NCBI RefSeq assembly: GCF_004000885.1
Contig: NZ_BIMC01000002.1
Location: 62,001 to 126,000 of the forward strand
Origin: Paenibacillus glucanolyticus NBRC 15330
GTDB lineage: Bacteria > Bacillota > Bacilli > Paenibacillales > Paenibacillaceae
DNA length: 64,000 nt
Direction of reading: 5' to 3'
Positions 36,430-44,180 of this stretch are shown piece after piece. Position 1 is the first letter of the stretch, and each line of letters begins with the position of its first letter. Below the pieces are notes generated by a model that did no database searches, had not been told where the DNA came from, and was given only the letters and a program-made list of their open reading frames with translations. Made by a program: the position numbers and the translations under genes.

Positions 36430-36852
36430 GTGTATTATGTGAATCAAGAGCAAATTGAACGGCGGCTGAAAGCGATCCCTGAAATAGCTGAAGGATTGCG
36501 GACTGCGGCGCAATCATGGGATGGGGGCCTGGTGCTTGGCTTGGTACAGGAGCGCGGGCTTCATCTGGCGATTGAGGTCGTTACGGATGTCGGAAGTTAT
36601 CTGATTGATGGGTTTATTATGCGGGATGCCAGCAGCTATGAGGATATTATGGACATCAACCATGAGGAAAAGGTGTTCCCTCATGAGGTTCATACCGTGC
36701 TGCTGGAGCTGGTCAGACTGCGTAAACCGCTCGTTCAGGACTACTATGAATGGGACAGGCATACACTTCATCCTTTAACTGCCGCTCTGCCTGATGTGCT
36801 GGAGCAGTTTGCTGAGAACGTACGCCATTATCTGAAAAATGAAATGTATTAA
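36430..36852 (+). CDS. DUF86 family protein (YutE-like, HepT-related)
   Basis: A 140-residue all-helical protein resembling Bacillus subtilis YutE. DUF86 includes HepT RNase toxins, whose active site is R-x4-H-x-Y; here the equivalent is RKPLVQDY, with Gln in place of the catalytic His, and no MNT-type antitoxin gene lies next to it. It is therefore probably not an active toxin. The start is a GTG with GGAGGAG upstream. The true function is unknown. Confidence 0.75.
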   Translation: MYYVNQEQIERRLKAIPEIAEGLRTAAQSWDGGLVLGLVQERGLHLAIEVVTDVGSYLIDGFIMRDASSYEDIMDINHEEKVFPHEVHTVLLELVRLRKPLVQDYYEWDRHTLHPLTAALPDVLEQFAENVRHYLKNEMY

Positions 36853-36924
36853 CTGCTTGCTGTATCTCTTTAGAAGCAGTTCCCATGTTAGTTAATATAG
36901 GCTCGACTCTATAACTATTTGCAG

Positions 36925-36958
36925 CAGACCGCCAAGAATCCCTTGAGCGGTCTGTTTC
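36925..36958 (+). terminator. Terminator after the DUF86 gene
   Basis: CAGACCGC pairs with GCGGTCTG around a 14-base loop, followed by TTTCT. The T run is short. Confidence 0.6.
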
Positions 36959-37073
36959 TATGTGGGGATCCATCCATAAACACACGTTGTCTGAAGCCCT
37001 GCGGATTCCGGTTTTGTTCCTTGCCGGAAATAAAAAAACTTGTGATGTTGTGTCAATACAAGCCCATCCTGCT

Positions 37074-37079
37074 TATAAT
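37074..37079 (+). promoter_or_regulatory. -10 element upstream of ytxG
   Basis: A perfect TATAAT 50 bp before the ATG at 37130. The -35 is weak (TGTCAA at a 17-bp spacer). No sigma-B-type GTTTAA/GGGTAT pair is seen, unlike the sigma-B promoter known for B. subtilis ytxGH. Confidence 0.45.
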
Positions 37080-37129
37080 GCATCAAGCGACTAGGCATTC
37101 GCCCGGTCGGACGAAAGGAGGAGTTCCCT

Positions 37130-37582
37130 ATGACAGAGTGGAGTGCGCTGGTGGCTGGCGTCGGCATCGTTCTGATTGCGGTAGCAGCGATCATCGTGAT
37201 GCTGTCGATGAAGAAACTGCTGAACCGGACCGAGGCCATGCTGAGCAGGCTTGAGGAAGACAGTACTCAATTAGCACAGGAGGCCTCGCAGGTGCTCCGG
37301 CAAACGTCTGTCTCTTTAGAGATGATTCAGCGTCAGCTGGCAGCTGGCGAGGCTTTTGCCGCTTCCATGACTGATGCTGCATCGGCGGTAGCCAAGACGG
37401 CAGATACCGTTCACGCCGTAGGGAAAAAAGCCTCCATCACCGCCATTGAGCATTTGGAACGTGCACGCCTCGATAATGAACGTCAAATCGGGGAGATGTT
37501 CCGATGGGTTGATGCCGGGATGACACTCTGGCATTCATGGAGCAGGTACACCTCCAAGTCCGGCGAAGGGCAGGCCAAATAG
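37130..37582 (+). CDS. ytxG: DUF948 family protein (YtxG-like)
   Basis: A 150-residue membrane-anchored protein. It has one N-terminal helix (LVAGVGIVLIAVAAIIVML), then a long amphipathic coiled coil with Ala-rich heptads. It matches DUF948 and, with the ytxH homologue 15 bp downstream, reproduces the B. subtilis ytxGH arrangement of general-stress genes. Role unknown, possibly envelope-associated. AAAGGAGG precedes the ATG. Confidence 0.82.
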   Translation: MTEWSALVAGVGIVLIAVAAIIVMLSMKKLLNRTEAMLSRLEEDSTQLAQEASQVLRQTSVSLEMIQRQLAAGEAFAASMTDAASAVAKTADTVHAVGKKASITAIEHLERARLDNERQIGEMFRWVDAGMTLWHSWSRYTSKSGEGQAK

Positions 37583-37597
37583 AAGGAGAGATGGGAT

Positions 37598-37963
37598 ATG
37601 AAAGAGAAGGGCAAAGGACTCCTCTGGGGAGTATTGATCGGCAGTGTTGCAGGTTCCGTTACAGCGCTTCTTCTGGCTCCGAAATCCGGCAAAGAGCTTC
37701 GAGGGGATATTGCTGACGGCGCCCGGGGTATCGGCAGCAAGGTTCAGGAGGTAGCGGAGAAGGTAGGAGAGCAAGGTGTTAATCTGATTGGGATCATGAC
37801 CGATCGGGCAGAGAACGTAATCTCCGACATTCAGTCATGGCGTAACCGGCAAGAGAGCTGGCTGGCTGAAGAAGAAGTTGCGCAGGTCTCTTCATTTGAT
37901 GACGAGGATTTTGAAGAAGAGCCGTTTGCGTCCTACACTTCGGATGTGAAGGTCAACGATTAA
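37598..37963 (+). CDS. ytxH: YtxH-domain general stress protein
   Basis: A 121-residue protein starting with a glycine-rich membrane helix (LLWGVLIGSVAGSVTALLLA) followed by PKSGKELRGDI, the YtxH/GvpP signature, and an acidic helical tail. It is the partner of the upstream DUF948 gene in one transcript ending at a strong hairpin. A molecular function is not known; B. subtilis homologues belong to the general stress regulon. Confidence 0.87.
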   Translation: MKEKGKGLLWGVLIGSVAGSVTALLLAPKSGKELRGDIADGARGIGSKVQEVAEKVGEQGVNLIGIMTDRAENVISDIQSWRNRQESWLAEEEVAQVSSFDDEDFEEEPFASYTSDVKVND

Positions 37964-38028
37964 TAAGAGTTTAGCATTCGGTATCTAGCGCATCATTCAT
38001 GAGGATAAGCAATATGCCAAAATACATG

Positions 38029-38060
38029 AAAGCCGGTGTCTCATTTGAGACCCCGGCTTT
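38029..38060. terminator. Bidirectional hairpin between ytxH and nos
   Basis: A near-perfect 15-bp stem: AAAGCCGG-T-GTCTCA with TGAGAC-C-CCGGCTTT and a 2-base TT at the tip. It separates the convergent ytxH and nos genes. T tails are short on both sides. Confidence 0.7.
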
Positions 38061-38087
38061 GCTGTGAATTGGAGATGAGAGATGATA

Positions 38088-39185
38088 TTAATGCCCCTTG
38101 TTCCTGTAATGAAAATACGGCGAACGGATTTCGTTATTATAGGATTTATGAAAAATATGCGTTGTCGCTGGTGAGACTGGAGGGATCAACCAGCTCCAAT
38201 CCCCGGTAAGCTCACGCTTCGCCTGCTCTTCCCGTCGTTCAAACAAGCCGAACTGGGTTGCCGCCGTATGGTGATCTACGATGCTGACGCCTGCTTTTTT
38301 GAAGGAATAGAGCACGGCATAATTCAGTTCAACCAGTGCGCGATCCCGCCACAAGGTGGATTCGCTGGACGTATCCTGCCCCATAAGCTCGGCAATAAGC
38401 GGAAGTTTGTTGTAACGTTCCTTATCTGCCAAGTTGCGTGCTCCAATCTCGGTTCCCATATACCAGCCATTAAACGGGGCGGCCGTATACATAATTCCGC
38501 CGATCTCCAGCAGCATATCCGATATGATGGGCACCCCGTACCATTTTAACCCCTGGTCGATAAGGTCCGGCAGTTCCGGATGCTCCAAGGAAACCTCCAG
38601 TACAGAGGAGTGTGGAATCGACAGCCATTCCGGCGGTTCGTTGCCTTGCTGAACAACGAGCGGCAGGACATCATGATGGGTCAAATCACCTTGCCACCCA
38701 AGCTCCATGCATTCCTTCGTGAAGGATATGGAAGCCGGGTCACCTACTGTACCGTCAGGCGTTTCGTAGCCCGCATATCGTATTAATTGATGGTTTTTGA
38801 TCGTGAGCGGGGGTTCACCTGGACGGGATGGTCGGAAAATCGTAATGGTCGGTACGATCTTTCCGCCATTGGTGGCATTCTCGATATGCCGGATAAGCTC
38901 CGAAAAGATGTCAGAAGTCTTGCTCAAGTGTCTGGCATCGGTTACTTTGAGCCGATCCCAGAATAATCTGCCGATGCAGCGGTTGCTGTTTCGCCAGGCC
39001 ATTTTAGCTCCGTGCGTCAGCTCCTCTGACGTATGCTCATATGTACCTGTGAGCTCGATCTGTGAGCGGATGTCCATGAGCCGGGATTCCGCTTCTTCCT
39101 GAGTCCGGTTTAGTTCTGCATAACAGAGCCCGATAAATTGTTCCGCCGACTTCATAAGTTCGGATGGATGTATGTTGTCATTCAC
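38088..39185 (-). CDS. nos: Bacterial nitric oxide synthase, oxygenase domain
   Basis: Makes nitric oxide and citrulline from arginine using haem and a pterin. The proximal haem ligand is Cys70 in [13 protein letters not shown]; the substrate-site residues lie in the [18 protein letters not shown] segment (including the Glu). Like other Gram-positive enzymes, it has only the oxygenase domain and borrows a reductase. The frame opens at 39215, but that ATG overlaps the -10 box, and AAAGGAG before the GTG at 39185 fixes the start, giving 365 residues. Single gene. Confidence 0.93.
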   Translation of the reverse strand: MNDNIHPSELMKSAEQFIGLCYAELNRTQEEAESRLMDIRSQIELTGTYEHTSEELTHGAKMAWRNSNRCIGRLFWDRLKVTDARHLSKTSDIFSELIRHIENATNGGKIVPTITIFRPSRPGEPPLTIKNHQLIRYAGYETPDGTVGDPASISFTKECMELGWQGDLTHHDVLPLVVQQGNEPPEWLSIPHSSVLEVSLEHPELPDLIDQGLKWYGVPIISDMLLEIGGIMYTAAPFNGWYMGTEIGARNLADKERYNKLPLIAELMGQDTSSESTLWRDRALVELNYAVLYSFKKAGVSIVDHHTAATQFGLFERREEQAKRELTGDWSWLIPPVSPATTHIFHKSYNNEIRSPYFHYRNKGH

Positions 39186-39216
39186 GTGATATTCTCCTTT
39201 ACTATGCGCACTCATT

Positions 39217-39222
39217 ATAGTA
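39217..39222 (-). promoter_or_regulatory. -10 element of nos
   Basis: TATAAT on the minus strand with a TCGTCA-like -35 about 18 bp upstream. It lies 31 bases before the GTG start and overlaps the upstream ATG, which supports the shorter gene. Confidence 0.5.
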
Positions 39223-39344
39223 TAAACTACCCACGTTTGACGAATAGCACAAGAGTCCTACAATTGCATGAACAAAGTAAGAGGAGGGCTCTACAGCGGC
39301 GTCCTCATTGAAGACAAAGGTAAATTGGGGTAAGATTTAAGGTA

Positions 39345-39361
39345 CATTTCGATCCGAAATG
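39345..39361 (+). repeat. Perfect 7-bp inverted repeat upstream of murI
   Basis: CATTTCG-ATC-CGAAATG, 53 bp before the start codon of the glutamate racemase gene. It could be an operator; the binding protein is unknown. Confidence 0.5.
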
Positions 39362-39414
39362 ACATATGGTATCACTGTAAACCATGAATTTGATAAGAAG
39401 GAAGCGGTGGGTTC

Positions 39415-40221
39415 GTGCAGCAAGCAATCGCAATACTAGACTCGGGTGTGGGCGGGCTGACTGTCGCTAAAGAAGTGATGAGACAGCTCCCGAGAGAGAA
39501 GATTATTTATTTCGGAGATACAGCCCGCGCACCCTACGGACCCCGTACGCCGGAAGAAGTCCGATTATTTACGGAGCAAATTGTAGATTATTTAATTCAA
39601 TATGATCCCAAAATGATTGTTATCGCCTGTAATACAGCAACGGCGGCGGCGCTCGATTATATTTCGTCTAAAGTGTCTGTTCCGGTAATCGGTGTTATTC
39701 ACCCCGGTGCCAGAGCCGCAATCAGTGCAACCAAGACCGGTAATGTCGGCGTGATCGGCACAACGGGTACCATTGGCAGTGGAGCGTATACAGCGGCTCT
39801 GAAACAGCTGTCACCTTATGTCGAGGTGCAGAGCCAAGCCTGCCCTAAGCTGGTGCCGCTCGTCGAACATGGATTATTTCGCTCTAAGGAATCCTTGCAG
39901 GTTGTGCAAGAATCCCTGAGAGGCATCAAGGACACGTCCATAGATTGCCTTATCCTGGGCTGCACACATTATCCGTTTCTCAGGAATACCATTCAGACCG
40001 TCATGGGTCCGGCTGTCAAGCTGATCAGCTCCGCCGATGAGACAGCACGTGAAGTCAGTACCATTCTGTACGATAAAGGCCAACTCGCAAGCAGTGAGGA
40101 AAGCCCGGTGCATCAATTCTTCTGTACAGGAGATCCGGTGATTTTCCAGAGCATCGCTACGGAATGGCTCGGGGATCATATCAAGCGGACGCCGGTTGTT
40201 TGGCAAATTACGAAGCTATAA
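39415..40221 (+). CDS. murI: Glutamate racemase
   Basis: Interconverts L- and D-glutamate for peptidoglycan without cofactors. The two catalytic cysteines are Cys72 (IACNTATAAA) and Cys183 (LGCTHYPFL); DSGVGGLTV at the N-terminus binds substrate. At 268 residues it is full length. It begins with GTG, AAGGA upstream. Known as racE in B. subtilis. A downstream hairpin separates it from the peptidase gene. Confidence 0.95.
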   Translation: MQQAIAILDSGVGGLTVAKEVMRQLPREKIIYFGDTARAPYGPRTPEEVRLFTEQIVDYLIQYDPKMIVIACNTATAAALDYISSKVSVPVIGVIHPGARAAISATKTGNVGVIGTTGTIGSGAYTAALKQLSPYVEVQSQACPKLVPLVEHGLFRSKESLQVVQESLRGIKDTSIDCLILGCTHYPFLRNTIQTVMGPAVKLISSADETAREVSTILYDKGQLASSEESPVHQFFCTGDPVIFQSIATEWLGDHIKRTPVVWQITKL

Positions 40222-40270
40222 TCTATGGTTCATTTCCTTGGGCTTATCAGGAACGATGAAGGTCATCAAC

Positions 40271-40314
40271 ATAAGCAGGCCGGACAAGGGATATCACCTT
40301 AGCGGTCTGCTTAT
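40271..40314 (+). terminator. Hairpin after murI
   Basis: ATAAGCAGGCCG pairs with CGGTCTGCTTAT (one G-T pair) around a 20-base loop. The T-rich tail is weak, so read-through into the peptidase gene is possible. Confidence 0.5.
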
Positions 40315-40407
40315 TCAATTTCACAGCATACATGTTGGACAACCAGCTGCTCATATACATGGAATGGACGCTAATCGAAGCGGCCTTGCCGCGGAAAGGA
40401 ATCCATT

Positions 40408-41610
40408 ATGCAGCAATATGTCGTACAGAAAGGCGATACGCTTAGGCGCGTGGCGGCCAGATACAGTCTGGCGTTTGAACAGCTGATTACGGCGAATCCA
40501 TGGGCGGCGCAGCAGCCGTACCTCCAGCAGGGACAAATGTTATATCTTCCTACTTCATTGCGGCGACGGTATGTTATTCAGGAACATGATACCTTTGATA
40601 GTATTGCCGCGACCTTTCGTTTTCGGAAGGAAGCTCTGGAAGAGCTGAACCCCGGGTTATCGGCGAACCATCTGCCACAGGGAAAAACGATTGTCCTTCC
40701 GGCAACAACGCATAAACATTGGATACGATTATCCGGCGAATATGGACCGCGGGATTTGGAGCGGGATATACAAGAGATGCAGCTGCATTATCCTGCAATC
40801 GAGTGGAGTATCATCGGCAGGAGTGTTATGGGCAAACCGATTTATGCAGCTAAAATCGGTAGAGGCCCTAAAAACCTTCACATCAATGCCGCTTTGCATG
40901 CCAATGAATGGATGACGAGCCCCTGCCTGATGCGGTTTCTGGAGGAATACGCCCAAGCCTTGACGGAAGGTTCATCGGTCTATTCTAATGAGCCGGATGA
41001 GTGGTACCGAAACTATACATTATGGATTGTGCCGATGGCGAATCCGGACGGCGTAGAGCTTGTACAAGAAGGGGTTACGCCTTCTCATCCATATTACGAG
41101 CGTCTTATTGAATGGAATAGCGGGCGTGAGGATTTTCGCCGCTGGAAAGCCAATATTAACGGTGTAGATCTGGGAGACCAATTCCCTGCCCACTGGGATG
41201 AGGAAGTGGCGCGTAGGGGGAAGGTCAGGCCTTCGCCGCAGGATTATGCGGGAAGCGCACCGTTATGCGAGGCGGAAGCCATCGTGTTGTATCAGCATAC
41301 CCTGGACATCTCACCGGATCGTGCGATCTCGCTTCATAGTCAGGGGAAAGAGATCTATTGGAATTATCGGGATTACGAGCCGCCGGAAAGCGAGGGTATG
41401 GCCAGAACATTGGGTCAGGCAAGCGGTTATCGTCCGGTTAAGCTGCAGGGCAGTGATGCGGGTTACAAAGATTGGTTTATTCAGCATTTTCGGAAGCCGG
41501 GTTTCACCGTGGAGATTGGTTATGGCATTAATCCGCTGCCGCTCGAAGATTTCGAAGATCTGTGTGTAGAGGTGGGATCCGTCCTGGCTGCGTTCATGTC
41601 TTTGAGATAG
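40408..41610 (+). CDS. LysM-containing M14 peptidase (gamma-D-glutamyl-L-diamino acid endopeptidase type)
   Basis: Two LysM peptidoglycan-binding domains (residues ~2-49 and ~55-99) precede a zinc carboxypeptidase domain. The zinc ligands are His164 and Glu167 in HANEW and His310 in SLHSQGK; Glu369 in FTVEIGYG is the general base. It resembles endopeptidase I of Bacillus sphaericus, which cuts the gamma-D-Glu-diaminopimelate bond in spore peptidoglycan. As in that enzyme no signal peptide is present, suggesting action in the spore or on internalised muropeptides. Its place beside glutamate racemase suits wall metabolism. Confidence 0.87.
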   Translation: MQQYVVQKGDTLRRVAARYSLAFEQLITANPWAAQQPYLQQGQMLYLPTSLRRRYVIQEHDTFDSIAATFRFRKEALEELNPGLSANHLPQGKTIVLPATTHKHWIRLSGEYGPRDLERDIQEMQLHYPAIEWSIIGRSVMGKPIYAAKIGRGPKNLHINAALHANEWMTSPCLMRFLEEYAQALTEGSSVYSNEPDEWYRNYTLWIVPMANPDGVELVQEGVTPSHPYYERLIEWNSGREDFRRWKANINGVDLGDQFPAHWDEEVARRGKVRPSPQDYAGSAPLCEAEAIVLYQHTLDISPDRAISLHSQGKEIYWNYRDYEPPESEGMARTLGQASGYRPVKLQGSDAGYKDWFIQHFRKPGFTVEIGYGINPLPLEDFEDLCVEVGSVLAAFMSLR

Positions 41611-41669
41611 GCTGTTTTGAAACGAAAAAGGCACTGCAACGTATAGCATATACAGAGAAAGACGGCCGC

Positions 41670-41678
41670 TGCTATAAT
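41670..41678 (+). promoter_or_regulatory. Extended -10 promoter upstream of the DUF1232-like gene
   Basis: TGCTATAAT is an exact extended -10 (TGnTATAAT). A -35 is poorly conserved, as is allowed for such promoters. It lies 133 bp upstream of the ATG at 41812. Confidence 0.45.
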
Positions 41679-41811
41679 GGATCATGGCAGTGGTCTCTTT
41701 TCGCCTATACCGAATGTAAGGGTCTCGAATACCGTGATGCTAAGGTTTTCTTAGAGATTCGTGAATTGGGTAATGATATATAGACATGCAGTTGAAATGG
41801 AGGGAAACACC

Positions 41812-42060
41812 ATGAAGTGGAGAAGATTATGGTCGCTTCGGCGCTGGTCGCACGTATTCCAGCGGATATTCGGTTACTTGACCTCTTCCCAGGTTGCGCT
41901 AGGGGACAAGCTGTTATTCCTGATTCCGGTTGCGCTGTACTGGGTGCTGCCGGACTTGATGCCTCTGCTGCCGATTGATGATATCGGATTTACGATGCTG
42001 CTGATGAACTGGTTTGTATCCCGTGTCGAGCGCAATACCCGAGTCTGCCCAGCTAGATAA
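41812..42060 (+). CDS. Small DUF1232 (YkvA)-like membrane protein
   Basis: An 82-residue protein with basic N- and C-termini and a central hydrophobic part LLFLIPVALYWVLPDLMPLLP followed by IDDIGF, which fits the DUF1232 pattern (a Y-x-x-x-P-x-D-x-x-P core then DD). Function unknown. The frame opens earlier, but GGAGGG nine bases before the ATG at 41812 defines the start. Confidence 0.65.
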   Translation: MKWRRLWSLRRWSHVFQRIFGYLTSSQVALGDKLLFLIPVALYWVLPDLMPLLPIDDIGFTMLLMNWFVSRVERNTRVCPAR

Positions 42061-42187
42061 CAAGGTACCTGCAAGCGTGCCCGATAGGCGGAATTCAGGC
42101 TCCGGAATAGACAGGGCCCTTGCGAAAAAGTCGGCTGGGGTCTACAATAACATATTGAATGAACCATCCGTGAGGAGATGAATATAC

Positions 42188-42490
42188 GTGAAATGTAAAA
42201 TTACCCGCAATGCGGCCAAGGTTATAAAGCGAGAGCTGGACAAGGAAGAGAACACGGGCAAGAAACTTCGCGTCGTGGTTACCCACGCGCATGGAGATCA
42301 TGCCCATTACGGGCTCGACATGGATACACCTAAGGAAACGGATGTCGTTGTCTCCACAGATAAAGAGATCGACGTCATCTTGGAGGCTGGACAACCCTTC
42401 CTGGACGGTGTCAAAATCGACTATCTTTATTTCCCTGAGGAAGGTTTTGTGATTACAAATCCGACCCAAGGCAATCACGGCGACCACTAG
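42188..42490 (+). CDS. HesB/IscA-family protein with histidine-substituted cysteines
   Basis: A 100-residue protein with the HesB/IscA beta-fold (LEAGQPFLDGVKIDYL and GFVITNP align with the family). A-type carriers use Cys-x(~64)-Cys-Gly-Cys to bind iron or a cluster. Here the first site reads THAHGDHAHYGL and the C-terminus is NHGDH: each expected cysteine position is replaced by His/Asp. It may bind another metal or be a non-cluster paralogue. The start is a GTG with GAGGAGA. It lies 30 bp before the yuzB-like gene. Confidence 0.72.
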   Translation: MKCKITRNAAKVIKRELDKEENTGKKLRVVVTHAHGDHAHYGLDMDTPKETDVVVSTDKEIDVILEAGQPFLDGVKIDYLYFPEEGFVITNPTQGNHGDH

Positions 42491-42520
42491 GTCACTTCAG
42501 AATGAAGAAGGTAATATTCC

Positions 42521-42742
42521 ATGGCTAACGATATCCGCGTTTGCGAGAAATGCAGACACACAAGGTTGAAAACAATGATCCCGAAGATTCAGAAATTGGC
42601 CCCGGATGCCGATATTAAGATCGGCTGTAAATCCTATTGCGGTCCATGCGGCAAACGCGCGTTTATTTATATTAACGGCCGCTATGTCAGCGCACCAACA
42701 GAGGATGAGGTGCTGGCGAAGGCGTTAGCGTTTGTCAAATAA
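42521..42742 (+). CDS. DUF1450 family protein (YuzB-like)
   Basis: A 73-residue protein with two cysteine pairs: VCEKCRH at the N-terminus and GCKSYCGPCGKR in the middle, then AFIYINGRYVSAPT. This resembles a (2Fe-2S) ferredoxin- or thioredoxin-like fold as proposed for DUF1450. The gene follows the HesB-like gene by 30 bp, and such genes are also near Fe-S genes in Bacillus. Whether it binds a metal is not known. Confidence 0.75.
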   Translation: MANDIRVCEKCRHTRLKTMIPKIQKLAPDADIKIGCKSYCGPCGKRAFIYINGRYVSAPTEDEVLAKALAFVK

Positions 42743-42866
42743 TGATCCATATGCATTCAAGTTGAAGTATTCACGGAAATTCCCATCCTGCGGGTATAGT
42801 TCCTGACTCAGCCATCCATGCTAAGAGGGCAACAGGAACCAACAACTATTGAAGGGAGTTTCCGTC

Positions 42867-43133
42867 ATGAACAGTCACGATTCCAGTCTTCATTCCAACA
42901 GTCCCAGCAACAGTGCGCTTGATTCCGTGGAGAAGCTGCACCGTGCCGTATCTTCGGCATTGTCGCATCCGACGGACCAGTTAATTCAGCAAGCGGAGAA
43001 TTCGTTGTCCCACACAGAACGCGCGGTCGATCAGGTGATCGAACAAGGGAATCCGAACGCCGTTGAATTGGCGGAAGAGTTGTTAGGTGAGGAGCAGGAG
43101 CGTCTGTCCAAGCTTCGTTCAGCTAAAAAGTAG
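42867..43133 (+). CDS. Small hydrophilic helical protein of unknown function
   Basis: An 88-residue polar protein. The first 20 residues are Ser/Asn-rich and probably disordered; the rest is predicted helical with heptad-like spacing (SVEKLHRAVSSALSHPTDQL, then AVELAEELLGEEQERLSKLR). No family recognised. AAGGGAG stands nine bases before the ATG at 42867, and a strong terminator follows, so it is likely a genuine single gene. Confidence 0.62.
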   Translation: MNSHDSSLHSNSPSNSALDSVEKLHRAVSSALSHPTDQLIQQAENSLSHTERAVDQVIEQGNPNAVELAEELLGEEQERLSKLRSAKK

Positions 43134-43150
43134 TTATAAATCCTGTGCAG

Positions 43151-43188
43151 CCCGTTTAAGAGCCTGTAAGCTCTTGAACGGGTTTTTT
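43151..43188 (+). terminator. Strong terminator after the small helical protein gene
   Basis: A 13-bp stem, CCCGTTTAAGAGC with GCTCTTGAACGGG (one G-T pair), and a T6 run. Confidence 0.9.
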
Positions 43189-43216
43189 AAATTTTTATGA
43201 ATCAAATATATATCTT

Positions 43217-43249
43217 AGAAATATATACTTGATTCCGATATATATTTCT
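43217..43249 (+). promoter_or_regulatory. Probable PadR operator and promoter
   Basis: AGAAATATATA and its perfect complement TATATATTTCT flank an 11-bp spacer. Inside it lies TTGATT (43229-43234), and 17 bp further TAAATT (43252-43257), which together form a plausible sigma-A promoter. Only six bases separate this -10 from the ATG at 43264, so the mRNA may be leaderless. The repeat overlapping the -35 would allow PadR to repress its own operon. Confidence 0.6.
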
Positions 43250-43263
43250 GTTAAATTCATGTC

Positions 43264-43629
43264 ATGGATAGAACAAGTCTAATTAAAGGACATTTGGAGA
43301 TGTGTGTGTTGGCCATTCTGAGCAATGGCAAGAGTTACGGTTACGAGATTATGAAGGAGCTTGAGAAACATCAACTGAAATTGAAGGGAGTAGGCAGCAT
43401 TTATCCGATCTTGTCGAAGCTGAAAGACCAGAGGTGGGTCACGGATACAAGAGAATTTAGTGATAGTGGTAAGGCCAGAGTGTATTATGAAATAACGCCA
43501 AATGGAAGGGTATTTCTGGACAACAAGATTCAGGAATGGCAGGAGCTGCAACAGGATATTCGGTCACTGTTATCAGCGAATGTGCAGCTATATGCAAACG
43601 GCGAGGAACGGGAGAGCGGGAGATCATGA
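43264..43629 (+). CDS. PadR-family transcriptional regulator
   Basis: A 121-residue winged-helix regulator: DRTSLIKGHLEMCVLAILSN at the start, GKSYGYEIMKELEKH, and GSIYPILSKLKDQRWV with the recognition helix and wing (YYEITPNGRVFL). No Shine-Dalgarno sequence precedes the ATG. It overlaps the next gene by ATGA and likely represses its own operon through the inverted repeat just upstream. The inducing signal is unknown; PadR-HAAS gene pairs are widespread in Firmicutes. Confidence 0.9.
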   Translation: MDRTSLIKGHLEMCVLAILSNGKSYGYEIMKELEKHQLKLKGVGSIYPILSKLKDQRWVTDTREFSDSGKARVYYEITPNGRVFLDNKIQEWQELQQDIRSLLSANVQLYANGEERESGRS

Positions 43630-44180
43630 CACTATCCTATGAAGAAGAACAATTTATAACCATAGTCCGTCAAGAATTGAAAAACTACGATATTACGCCT
43701 CATCAGATGGAAGAAATGGTAGCCCAAATTCAGGAACACTTGGAGGCATGCAGGGAGCACGGAGAGATGGGACTTCAAGATTTGGACTCTCCCATTATTT
43801 ATGTCAGAGACTATGCAGAGGTACAAGGCTTTTCAAGAGTAAGTGACCCCAGTCAATCCACCCCTGCTCCGAAAGACTCCGGAGAGCGAACCAGCACAGG
43901 AAGGTTGTGGGGATTTCTGAAGTATCCGCTTATTTTTGCTGCGGTATACGTCATTTGCCAGTTGGCATTTTCCTTCTCATTAACAACGGCATGGGTAAAT
44001 GGGTATGAGATTACGGGCTTCCATTTACTATATCGGATATCTGATCAGACGTGGTGGAATATGCTTCTGATATTATTCAGCCTTTTGATATCTTCTGTTA
44101 TTACGCTGGTGGCCTATGTTTATGACAAAAGAAAACATCGACGTCCTTTCCCGGAAACGGAAGCTGGGAGCGTAACATGA
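43626..44180 (+). CDS. HAAS-domain membrane protein (PadR partner)
   Basis: A 184-residue protein. The first ~85 residues are an alpha-helical HAAS/DUF1700-like domain (YDITPHQMEEMVAQIQEHLE, the characteristic helix), followed by two membrane helices (YPLIFAAVYVICQLAFSFSL and LLILFSLLISSVITLVAYVY) and a basic tail. HAAS proteins usually pair with PadR regulators and are thought to link membrane signals to them. Both ends use ATGA overlaps, so all three genes are translationally coupled. Confidence 0.78.
   Translation: MTLSYEEEQFITIVRQELKNYDITPHQMEEMVAQIQEHLEACREHGEMGLQDLDSPIIYVRDYAEVQGFSRVSDPSQSTPAPKDSGERTSTGRLWGFLKYPLIFAAVYVICQLAFSFSLTTAWVNGYEITGFHLLYRISDQTWWNMLLILFSLLISSVITLVAYVYDKRKHRRPFPETEAGSVT

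Noticed and set aside
36430..36852. DUF86 gene considered as part of a HepT/MNT toxin-antitoxin system
   Set aside because: The catalytic His is replaced by Gln and no MNT gene is adjacent.
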